Part shown: piece after piece, positions 45,803-55,700 of the stretch
Position numbering within the stretch: the stretch's first letter is position 1
Layout of the letters: every line of letters begins with the position of its first letter
Assembly (NCBI RefSeq): GCF_000024405.1
Contig: NC_013517.1
Coordinates: 3,503,989 to 3,567,988 of the forward strand
Direction: 5' to 3'
DNA: 64,000 nt
Source of the DNA: Sebaldella termitidis ATCC 33386
GTDB taxonomy: Bacteria > Fusobacteriota > Fusobacteriia > Fusobacteriales > Leptotrichiaceae
The notes under the pieces: generated by a model
The model's database searches: none
Told to the model about the DNA's origin: nothing
The model's input: the letters and a program-made list of their open reading frames with translations, nothing else
Program-made: the position numbers and the translations under genes

Positions 45803-46072
45803 TTATTTTCCAAAATATTTGCTCAATTTTTCTTCCAGTTCATTCATATCGATAATATTATCCAATACTACCAGTTTATTTTCGGGAACACTTGCACTAG
45901 CCGCAATATCTTTTCCCATAACGAATAAATCCGCTGCATCAGGTGTAGCACTTGATAAATCCGAATGCTCCACTTCTGCGTCTACCCCTATCTTTTGTAT
46001 TACTTTTTTTATGTTCATTTCCACAAGGAAACTGCTTCCAAGTCCTGAACCGCATACTGCCATAATTTTCAT
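45803..46072 (-). CDS. ulaB: PTS ascorbate-family IIB component
   Basis: An 89-residue protein starting MKIMAVCGSGLGSSFLVEMNI; Cys7 before G-S-G-L-G-S-S is the phosphorylation site of the ascorbate/galactitol-like IIB group. ADLFVMGKDIAASA is also characteristic. AGGAGGAG precedes the ATG. It is 14 bp upstream of the IIC gene and separated from the IIA gene by 234 bp that contain two inverted repeats and may hold an internal promoter. Confidence 0.9.
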   Translation of the reverse strand: MKIMAVCGSGLGSSFLVEMNIKKVIQKIGVDAEVEHSDLSSATPDAADLFVMGKDIAASASVPENKLVVLDNIIDMNELEEKLSKYFGK

Positions 46073-46112
46073 GAATTTCTCCTCCTAATATTTTAATTAT
46101 AATTAATTTTTT

Positions 46113-46129
46113 TTGATCATAGCGATCAA
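46113..46129. promoter_or_regulatory. Inverted repeat before ulaB
   Basis: TTGATC and GATCAA are separated by five bases, about 40 bp before the ulaB ribosome binding site. No T tract follows on the transcribed (minus) strand, so an operator or leader hairpin is more likely than a terminator. Confidence 0.4.
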
Positions 46130-46142
46130 TTTGAAGCACAGA

Positions 46143-46188
46143 TATTTTTACAGTCCGTTATTTTCTGAATGTGGATTCTGCAAAAATA
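46143..46188. promoter_or_regulatory. Larger inverted repeat in the ulaC-ulaB gap
   Basis: TATTTTTACAG (46143-46153) and CTGCAAAAATA (46178-46188) form 11 bp with one wobble around 24 bases. Located upstream of ulaB in the 234-bp gap. It may be the site for the PRD regulator encoded upstream, or an RNA structure that sets the ratio of IIA to IIB/IIC; both are inference. Confidence 0.4.
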
Positions 46189-46306
46189 CTGAAATACCAG
46201 TGTTTTTATAAATTTTTATCTAAAGTAATCAATGATGCCTGTCAGTATCAAAACACTTATATCCCGGTTATATTTTTATTCTTTAAAATATAAATGAGAT
46301 AAGGTA

Positions 46307-46738
46307 TTAATATTTATTTATTATTCCTATTACTTCCTCTGTAGTTTCCGCCTTCATTAAAGCCTCTACCTCTTCATCATTCTGAAGAAGCTCGGAAAAA
46401 CCTGTAAGAGCTTCTATATGCTTCTCACTATCCTCCGCCGCGAGTATGAAAATCAACTTTACTTCATTTTCTCCGTATTTCACGGGCTCTTTCAGCTTTA
46501 AAAGCGACATTGCAGTTTTTGATACTCCGTTTTCAGGTCTTGAATGTGGCATTGCCACACCTTCCCTGAGCACTATATAAAATCCCAGTCTCTTTATGTC
46601 ATTTATCATTGCATTCACATAATTTTCTGATATAAATCCCTTCTCCAGCAGCGGATTAGCAGCTGTTTTTACTGATTCTTCCCAGTCCGAAGTGCCTTTT
46701 ATCAGATTTATATTTCCGTTTAAAAATTCTTTTAGCAT
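46307..46738 (-). CDS. ulaC: PTS IIA component (fructose/mannitol-ascorbate type)
   Basis: A 143-residue cytoplasmic protein of the PTS EIIA type 2 fold. The phospho-acceptor is His65 in REGVAMPHSRPENGV; the flanking YIVLREG and VKLIFILAAEDSEKHIEAL are family marks. It is 11 bp downstream of the PRD regulator gene and is followed by the IIB and IIC genes after a 234-bp gap. It would phosphorylate the IIB protein, and probably also the PRD regulator. Confidence 0.88.
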   Translation of the reverse strand: MLKEFLNGNINLIKGTSDWEESVKTAANPLLEKGFISENYVNAMINDIKRLGFYIVLREGVAMPHSRPENGVSKTAMSLLKLKEPVKYGENEVKLIFILAAEDSEKHIEALTGFSELLQNDEEVEALMKAETTEEVIGIINKY

Positions 46739-46749
46739 AATGATGCCCC

Positions 46750-48813
46750 CTAAACTTTTGTTTTTATAAAATAATCTATTACTTCATGTTTATCTTTTGC
46801 CTGTAATAATTCTCCTTTTAAGTCATATTTGGTTATCAGATCAAATAAATCATTCAGAATAGTAAGATGTGATTTATTTTCATTGCTTGCAAATGATATA
46901 AAAATATTTGCAGACTTCTTATCGGAAAATAAAACAGGTTTCTTTACCACAAGTACTCCCACACCCAGCTTCAAAACATTACGGCTTATTCCTGCATGCG
47001 GAAGAGCTATTCCGTCATCAATAACAATATATGAACCATACTTTTTTACCAGATTTATCATCTCGTCTATATATTCTGTTTTCACATACATGTTATCTAC
47101 CAGAAGACTTCCCGATATTTTTATTGCCTCTTCCCAGCTTTCTACTTCGTCCAGCACCACTACACTTTTTTCATTTATAAATTCTTTTATATGTGTGGTT
47201 TTATAGTCTACATCATCAATTATTCTGTTTTTAAATTCTTGCTTTATCTCATTAATCAGAATTTCTTCATTGACGATCTTTGTATTTTTCTTTATTATTT
47301 TCAGAATTTTGGACAGAAAAATTTTATTGTCATTTTTTGGTATGTTATATTTTGCCATTTCAAGATAATCTTCCTGCTTTAACAGCGGATTTATCTTTAC
47401 CACGGGAATTTTATACTTCTCGGTTATATCAAGCGTAGTAAGAATCAGATCTATATTTTTGTAGTTTTTCAGTGCATCTTTCAAGAGGTAATAAGGGAGC
47501 ACGTCTACTATATCCACGTTATAATTTTCTTTTATACTCTGTTCGAGAAGCCTTGAGCTTCCATAACCCAAACCGCATACCAGAAGTATTCTTTTCAGAT
47601 TCTGGTGTGTGTTCCTGTCTATTGATGCCTTGAAATGAAAAGCCAGCAGAGCCAGCTCCTCTTCCGGAAATTCTATTCCAAACATTTTTTCAATGTCTCT
47701 GGTAATTATTCTTACTATTTCCAGAATAGGATCCTTGCTTATTATCAATTCCTTAAAAACAGGATTTGTTACTCTTATATTGTTCCTTATTCTGTATATT
47801 ACCGGTTTCATATGATATATAAGACAGTCTATTAATATTTCATCACTTGTAATATCCAGCTCTATATATTTATTAAATTCATTTACCATTTTTTTGATAA
47901 AAACCTCTTCATGAATCCAGTTTTCCAAATTATTGCTGCTATACTCATTTGTAGTAATTCCTAAGATAAAATCCGCAAGCTCCAGAATTCTTTCTTTGGG
48001 AATTTCGGCATTTTTCAGTTCCTTTATTTTTTTTATTTCCTTTTCTATTACCAGAAATTCTTTTGTTCCCAGAAGAAAACTCTTATTACTGCTCCTTGTA
48101 TACAGTGACTGTATATTTTTATGATTATCTATCAGTATTATCAGATATGCGTATATAACATAAAATATTTCATCACTGATATTCAGACTCAGATTCTTAT
48201 GAATATTCAGTATAAATTCTTTTATGCTTTCTTTGCCTTTTATGTTAAAAAGGCTGTCGCATAATTCTGACATAGTTTTTTTATACGAGCTCTCTTTATC
48301 TTTTGTGTTTACCAAAATAAGAATTTCTTTTAAAAGACCTATTTTATAAAGCTCAAGCTTATAGGGCTCTCCTTCCAGTCTGTATCCTTCATTATTTTTA
48401 TAGGCTACGTCAAAACCTTCCTGTATCATCTCCTTTTTTAAAATTTTCATATCTTTCTTTATTGTTGTTCTTGACACTCTCAGCTTTTCAGAGCTTTTGG
48501 TAAGATTTAGTCCGGTTTTATCAAAGCATAATATAAACTTCAATATTTCCAGACGCTCTTCCTGTGAAAAAACTTCAATATCATTTAATATTGTATAAAT
48601 ATTTGATATATCCTGTGTATTGTCAAAATACAGATCTTTCCCTGATTTCTTTACGGGACTTATATGCAGTACCTCCAGAAAATAATTTATATTATCAATG
48701 TTATATCTGGCTGCTCTCTCAGAAATACTGTACTTATTGCATATTTCTTCATAAGTGAATTTTCCGTTCTTAACAAAAAAATCCAACAATTCCTGTTCTC
48801 TGTGATTTAACAT
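46750..48813 (-). CDS. PRD-containing PTS transcriptional regulator (LicR/MtlR type)
   Basis: About 687 residues. N-terminal helix-turn-helix domains (MLNHREQELLDFFVKNGKFTYEEICNKYSISERAARYNI, then LTKSSEKLRVSRTTIKKDM) are followed by two PRD domains (roughly 175-390), a IIB-like domain with LLVCGLGYGSSRLLEQ (near 410) and a C-terminal IIA domain with DGIALPHAGISRN (near 625). This is the layout of DNA-binding activators such as LicR and MtlR, not of RNA-binding BglG. PTS phosphorylation of PRD and EII domains tunes it to sugar supply. ATG 48813 is the preferred start; a TTG 15 codons upstream is possible. It is the first gene of the operon. Confidence 0.9.
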   Translation of the reverse strand: MLNHREQELLDFFVKNGKFTYEEICNKYSISERAARYNIDNINYFLEVLHISPVKKSGKDLYFDNTQDISNIYTILNDIEVFSQEERLEILKFILCFDKTGLNLTKSSEKLRVSRTTIKKDMKILKKEMIQEGFDVAYKNNEGYRLEGEPYKLELYKIGLLKEILILVNTKDKESSYKKTMSELCDSLFNIKGKESIKEFILNIHKNLSLNISDEIFYVIYAYLIILIDNHKNIQSLYTRSSNKSFLLGTKEFLVIEKEIKKIKELKNAEIPKERILELADFILGITTNEYSSNNLENWIHEEVFIKKMVNEFNKYIELDITSDEILIDCLIYHMKPVIYRIRNNIRVTNPVFKELIISKDPILEIVRIITRDIEKMFGIEFPEEELALLAFHFKASIDRNTHQNLKRILLVCGLGYGSSRLLEQSIKENYNVDIVDVLPYYLLKDALKNYKNIDLILTTLDITEKYKIPVVKINPLLKQEDYLEMAKYNIPKNDNKIFLSKILKIIKKNTKIVNEEILINEIKQEFKNRIIDDVDYKTTHIKEFINEKSVVVLDEVESWEEAIKISGSLLVDNMYVKTEYIDEMINLVKKYGSYIVIDDGIALPHAGISRNVLKLGVGVLVVKKPVLFSDKKSANIFISFASNENKSHLTILNDLFDLITKYDLKGELLQAKDKHEVIDYFIKTKV

Positions 48814-48858
48814 GTTTATCACCCTACTATAAAATACCACAATTTTCGCAGCATTCAA

Positions 48859-49194
48859 TATAAACTTCCTTTCTCACATTTATGACGAAAAATTACCACT
48901 GTACAAAATATAGAAAAATATTAGCTTTTAGAATTTTTATTTCTTTTTGTAAGTGCAAAATTTTATACTATATTTTTATATTCACTAAAATATTCCAAAA
49001 TTTATTATTTTTTGTATTATAATTTTTTTTAATAATAAATTATCAAAAAAACCTCTCTTTTCCAGTAATATCAAAAAAAATCAACTATTTATAATATTTG
49101 CTGAAATTATCCTTCAAATCCTGTCTGATATTATATTGACACAATTTATAATTATATAATATAATGTATCATTTAATTCATTAAGGAGGATTTC
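48859..49194. other. Divergent intergenic region with LprI-gene promoter
   Basis: AT-rich region between the PRD regulator gene (minus) and the LprI-like gene (plus). TTGACA (49136-49141) and TATAAT (49160-49165) are 18 bp apart and would drive the LprI-like gene. One TTTTTCGTC (minus strand, 48892-48884) resembles the core of the elements at the Rep_3 loci but is single and lacks the final T. No further gene is seen. Confidence 0.5.
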
Positions 49195-49608
49195 ATGAAA
49201 AAGTTTATTTTATTTTTAGTATTTACGCTTGCAGTATCTTCATTTGCAAACTATGAAAGCGATCTGCTCGGCAGAATGAAGCCGGTAGAACAAAAATCTG
49301 GTTCAATGCTTGATTCAGCACAGACAACAGCAGAAATGATTAATGCCGTTTCGTATGCTTCAAATGAATGGGATGCTGAATTAAACAAGATATATAAGCT
49401 TCTTATGTCCAGTCTTTCAAAGGACGGTCAAAATTCACTCAGAAACGCACAACGCAGCTGGATCAAGGAAAGAGATAAAAAGATAGCTGGGGAAAACAGC
49501 GGCGGCACTATAGATTTAGTCAACAAAAACAGCATCTTTTTGGAAGAAACCAAAAAACGTACTATAGAGCTTGCTAGAATTTATGATAAGCTCAAATCCA
49601 AAACATAA
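49195..49608 (+). CDS. LprI/DUF1311-like secreted protein
   Basis: A 137-residue protein with a signal peptide (MKKFILFLVFTLAVSSFA). The mature part matches the lysozyme-inhibitor LprI-like (DUF1311) domain: EWDAELNKIYKLLMSSLSKDGQNSLRNAQRSWIKERDKKI. Known members are periplasmic or surface proteins; a few inhibit lysozyme, most are uncharacterised. The conserved cysteines found in many members are missing here. AAGGAGG precedes the ATG, and a hairpin terminator follows the stop. It is monocistronic. Confidence 0.8.
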   Translation: MKKFILFLVFTLAVSSFANYESDLLGRMKPVEQKSGSMLDSAQTTAEMINAVSYASNEWDAELNKIYKLLMSSLSKDGQNSLRNAQRSWIKERDKKIAGENSGGTIDLVNKNSIFLEETKKRTIELARIYDKLKSKT

Positions 49609-49613
49609 AAAAT

Positions 49614-49658
49614 AATGGTGCCGTATCGGTGATTAAGCTGATACGACACCATTTTTTT
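49614..49658. terminator. Bidirectional terminator between LprI-like gene and autotransporter 2
   Basis: AATGGTGCCGTATC and GATACGACACCATT form a 14-bp stem with one mismatch and a 12-base loop. T runs follow on both strands (TTTTTTT on plus, ATTATTTTTT on minus). Confidence 0.88.
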
Positions 49659-49734
49659 ACATACCTTATAAATTTTATTACCGAAATTTTTCAGTTCTGA
49701 TATTATCTGTTAAACTCAGACTTTACGGCATATC

Positions 49735-52700
49735 CTAAAATACTGCCTTTAATGTTACACCTGCTCTGTAATCATTTTCTTTATTATCACCTGTAAAATA
49801 TTCCCCTGTAATAAATATTCCATATTTATCTTCTACTTCTACCCCTATTGCCGCCTTTGTTCTAATTGTTCCTTTTTCGTCCTGCGGTTTTGATAAATTA
49901 TGATAATCATTTTCCACCGCTATTAATTTTGCTCTTTCTCTTTCATTTAAATCTGCAAGTTCATATTCATATGCTACATCCAATGTACCTTTTAGTTTTA
50001 CCCCGGTATTTTTTCCAAGCGGCAGTGCTCCTTTTAGTTCCACTCCTGCTCTTGGCTTTGCACTCCAAGCGTCATTTCCTTCCACTTCAAGTCTTTCTAA
50101 TCCGCTCTCACTAAATGTCGGTCTTGTAACATACATTGCCTTGAATGCTCCATATGGCATTATGCTGGCATCTTTGCTTATTTTAAATTCTTTACCAATA
50201 ATATTGTCACTTGTTACACTATAAGTTTCATATGTTCCGTTCATTTCCGATCTTCCATGCGGAGAAGGCCAGTCTATATTTCTGTCCACATTATGCATGC
50301 TTACTCTTCCTGTAAGATCATTTCTCATTTCCCAGTCATTAACTTTATACTTATTATGTACACCTAGCTGTACTGTATCTACCCATTCCTCACTACTGTT
50401 TCCGTCGTTGAATTCAAATCCTGAATGTAAATATCCAAGCGAATATCCGAATGTATGTCTGTAGGTTCTTTCTACCTCACGCAGGGCAAGTACTCCTGTT
50501 GTAGTATAATTATAACCTGTTACTCCGTCTGTTTCTTCTTTATTCTTCCCTTTTCCGCCTATAATACTTATTTTTACATTTTCTTTTGTATTATTTGTCG
50601 AATCCTGCAATAAGTGCAGCGAATTTTCAAATGCTCCTGCTATATCGTTTTCTCTTTGATTAATATTAGCATATACATTTCCTGCAAGACTTGCCATTAT
50701 ATGTCTGAAATTCTCTTCATTTGGAATATATGCAGTTTTATTATATATTTCCACTCCGTCACCGGAAGCACTCAGATAATTATTTTCCAATGAAGTCCCG
50801 AAATCTTCAAACCATAATCCGTCTGTAAATTCTGTAAATGCCTTTCTTGACATATATACATCTGAACCATTTCCTGTAGCCTGAGGTGTTGCCTCCCATA
50901 ATAATGATCCGCTTATAAAATCATACTTTCCTGATGTTGCCTGAATTACACCTTCCAGTTTATAAACATTGGCAATTGTACCGTCTGAGAATCCCGGAAG
51001 TATTACAATAGGCTTAGATGTTGATATTTCATCTGCTATTATTGATGTTCCCGATAATGCAAAGTCATAGTCAGGGTTTCCAGAAGGCTGTACTGATGAA
51101 GGATCCGGCTTTATCAGTACCTGTATTCCATCTAGTGCCAGTACTCCGTTAGTTTTTATTATTCCCGCATTTATTAATGACGGTAGTGTATGTGTACTTC
51201 CCACTGACTGTATTGTATTATCGAATATGCCATTTACACCGGCTGTTCCTGAATTTACATTATGCAGTGAATTTGTAGGGTCTGATGATACAAATAACTG
51301 TCCGTCACCTGTTATATTTATAGTACCTGTGTTAGTGATTATTGTCCCAAGGTTTCCGTACATTCCTATAGCTCCGTTACCTGTTATATTTATAGTACCA
51401 TGGTTTATTATTTCAGAGCCTTCACCTTTTCCTGCCATTCCTATTGCATTATTGCCTGTTACATTTATAATTCCTGTTGATTCATTTGTAATTACTCCGC
51501 CTTCTGTATACATACCAGTAGAATAATCACCATTTGTTGTCACAGTACCAAAGTTATTTGCTGTTCCGCCTTTAGCCACTATTCCGTATCCACCGTAGCC
51601 TGCTGACACATTAGCTCCTGCATGGTTTACAATTGCTGCATTTTCTCCATATATTCCTACTGAATATTTACTATTCTCCACATCTACATCTGTTGTTCCT
51701 GAAACAAACAGAATATCTGAATTACCTACAGATACTGTACCGTAGTTGTCTACTGTTCCGCCGTAATTATAAATACCTACATTATTATTTCCTGCTGTTC
51801 CGGAGATGATACCGTTATTTGCCATAACAGCTCCTCCCGCTCCGCTTGCAGGATCCTGTGCCATATAGAATCCGACATTGTCAGAACCTGTCATTGTTAC
51901 ATTACCATTATTAGTAATTACTGCACCTTCTGTACTGTACATATATACTGAGTCAGTTCCTACTGTACTGTTAGTTCCGGCATTATTTACCAATGAACCG
52001 CCTTTTAATATAAATCCGTAATTTCCATTTCCTGTATTCAAATCAGCTGAATTATTTACTGCCGAAGATACTCCGTATACTGCTACTGCCCCGTCAGTTC
52101 CCATGTTCATTACTGATCCTGCATTTAGATTTACGATTCCGTTTGTAGAATATATACCTATTCCTGAATTTCCTATATTTGACGTATTATTATTAATAAC
52201 TGTTCCGCTATTGCTGTAAATACCTATTGAACCTGTTCCTGCTGTTACTGTCCCCGAATTCGTTACTGTATTTCCAGCAGTATTACTGTATACAGCTATA
52301 CTCGGATCGGAAATATTTGACGAATCTCCTACTTTTACCGTACCTGTATTATTTATAGCCTGACTGCTTGTTCCTATAGTATAAATACCTATAGATTTAT
52401 CCCCGGTAAGATCTATAATTCCGCTGTTATTTACAGTACCCGTATTATTATTCGAAAATAATCCTATTGAGCCTGCTCCTGTTCCGCTGATAATTCCAGA
52501 ACCCATATTATCAATACCTGCTCCATCTTTCAGATATATTCCGTGCGAACCTGAACCTACAGTTATAGAACCGCTGTTTAACACGAAAGATCCGCTTCCC
52601 GAAGTCATAAGTCCTGCCGAGCCTGTTCCTACAGTTATAGAACCTTTGTTACTTATTCTTGAACCGTTTTTCCCGTATATACCTGCTGAGCTGTCTCCTA

Positions 52701-55700
52701 ATATTATAGTTCCGTTATTTTCACCATCTGTTCCTGCTGTCATTCCTACCGGAACTGTTCCCGAATATTGCTTATCCAGTGCGATAGCTGCTACATTCAC
52801 TGCACCTGGTGCTGCTGTTATTACAGAACCGTTCAGATACACTGCAGAATTTTCCCCTACCACAAGTGTTCCGTCAGATGCAAGTCCTGCATTACCTGTA
52901 TATTCCAGTGAACCGCCTTTCATGCTTCCTAATGTATATGTAGAACCTGCTGATGAGCTTACAGTAAAATTATTATTTATTGTTGCTCCCGGGATTGTAT
53001 TCATATAGAATAATGTTACATTTTGTCCGTTTATATCTATATTTCCTGTTCCTGTTAACAGATTTGTATCTCCTTCAAGATACATCCCCAATGCATTATC
53101 TCCATAAAGATTTATATTTGTTCCGCTTAGATTCAGATCACTGTCTTTTGCGTATATTCCTATTCCATTTTTACCCACAGTTATTGTAGAACCTGTATCA
53201 TTTACTGTTCCTTTATTTACATAAACACCTATTGCTTCTGTTACATTACCAAGATTTATTGTTCCTCCGCTTAGTGTTACTACGGCATCTCCTTTTGTTC
53301 CGCCGGTTCTGTTTGTATTGGAATATATTCCTATTGTTCCTGAACCGCCTGTTCCTGTAATACTTCCGGAATTCGTAATATTTATTAATCCGCCTCCGTT
53401 AGCTCCCGGATTTGACGGATCCTGATAACTTACTCCGTAAATACCTACTCCCTGATCACCGATAGTTATAGTTCCTGTATTTGTTGATACAGTTCCATTT
53501 TCGCCATATATACCAAAACTCTCTTTCCCTGTAGCTGAAACAGCACTACTATTAGTTATATTTCCGTTATTGGCATATATTGCAACCGAACCGTCACCTG
53601 TCAGACTTACTGTTCCGTTATTTATCATGTTATTGTATGTTACAGAATTTACAGAAGAAAAATTATCTGCTATAGCTACCTGATTAGCCAGACTTCCAGA
53701 AATTACAGCATTGTTTGTAATACCTATCAAAGATTTTTCAATTGTATTATATGCATCTGTAGAATCATTCAGATTTACATTTTGGTCTACAGTTAATGTT
53801 CCTTCTAAAAGGGACGCTATATTTCCTCCATTCAGAGTAATGCTCTTAAACATAGAACCTATTGATCCGAAGCTTAATGATGACAAAGTCGAATTTGCAT
53901 TTTGCAGTGCCATTAATGTGGCATCCTGTGAAAGTATTACATCCATATTAGTGTTTAACCCTGAATAGTATGCACTAAAGTAACTCGGAATTCCCATTGA
54001 ACCGTCTACTATGAATCCTGTTGATCCTGACAGCAGATTTAAAGTACTTCCTGATGTAAAATTAGTTTTTGTCCCTGAATCTTTAGCTATCGAAAATATT
54101 GAACCGTCACCGACAGTAAAGCTTGTTCCGGGTGTATTTATTGTTCCTCCTCCTGAATTATACAGAAGTACTCCGTTTGTTCCTACTTCATATGTTCCGC
54201 CTGTTGTTCCCAGCGTGATCGTTCCGTTGTCATTATAAACACCTATTGATTTATTTCCCAAAGCATAAACATCTACATTATTGCTTGTTCCAAGATTCAA
54301 AATTGAACCGCCTTTTACATAAAGCGTTGCACTGCCTTCTCCCGCTGTTTTGAAGCTATGGTCTCCTCCCGAAGTTCCTGTCAGCGTTGTTCCTGTATCT
54401 GTCAGAACTACAGCATGAGATTCTTTTCCGTTTGTTTCTATATTGTTTGATCCCAAAAGATTTATTTTTCCGCCTGATTTAGCTATCAGTGCGATAGTTC
54501 CGTCTACAGGTACTGCTGTACTTCCTACTGTCATATGAGGATACAGATTTAAAGTCGAGCTTGTTCCGTCTACTATTATTCCTGTGTTATCTACACCTTT
54601 ATCTATGTTAATTACCGAATATTTTTCATTGTCAAGAGTCAATGATCCTTTACTTATATAAGCCAGTGAACTGTTTTTAGCATAATCTCCGAATTGTAAT
54701 TCATATTCTTTTATTCTATAATTTAATGAAGCATGATTTACATATAACCCTATTGCTCCCTCTACAAAATTTTCATCATTTCCCGCTGCATTTCCGGCAT
54801 ACTTATTTTTTTCATCCCCTATAGTCACTCTTATTTCAGCTGACTGAGGATCATACTGTCCGGCTGTGAGGTTCCCGTATCCGCTGTCCATTACCTGGGC
54901 AAGCTCTACACCTATACTGGAATCTCCGTTTATTCTTATTGGAGTTTTTAAAACCAGTTTTGAAGAAGCTAAAGTATTTGCTCCTGCTCCTGCTGTTTTT
55001 ACTCCTACACTGTTTCTACCATACAGAACAACATCTCCTTCATTATATATAGAAAGATGCGCAGCACTTGTATTCGCATAGTTAAATCCTATACTTTCCT
55101 TAGTCTGCAATTCCACAAGTCCGTTCGATGCATTATAGAACTCCAGTCTTCTGGCTGCTGTAGAACCGCTTACCGTAAATGAAAAAGCTACGTGTCTTCT
55201 TCCTCCGTCTGTATAATTACTATCATATAACCCTAATATACTTCCTTCATTTCTTACTGTAGGACTGAAACTTCCGCTGTGCATCTGTAATGAAATTAGA
55301 AGCAGTGAATTTCCATTTCCTTTAATAGTTCCCTGATTTAATAATTCTCCGTATTTGTCATAGGTTCCCCAGCTTGTTAATGCATTCCCGTAATAATCAT
55401 AATCATAATTGTGATAAGTAGTTCTTGATCCATGAGGGTCATATTGAATAAGGTGAGGAAGAACTCCTGTATAAGTATCGCTCACATTACTTGTCATCGA
55501 TATGGTAAAATTCTTTCCGAATACTGCACGATCAGCACCTGTTATCTCATATAAAGCCGGTACAGAACCAGATACAGTTATCGATCCAAGACTGCCTGCA
55601 TTTGTCATTGAATTGGAACCTGAAGCCCAGTTAGATGTTCCAGTAAGATTATCATATGAGTATGAAGTAATATACTGACTATTCCATACTCCTGATAATT

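Noticed and set aside
48884-48892. Third site of the T-rich CGTCT element upstream of the PRD regulator
   Set aside because: It matches only TTTTTCGTC, is single, and a similar chance match occurs in autotransporter 2 coding sequence (about 49872-49884). No Rep_3-like gene is nearby.
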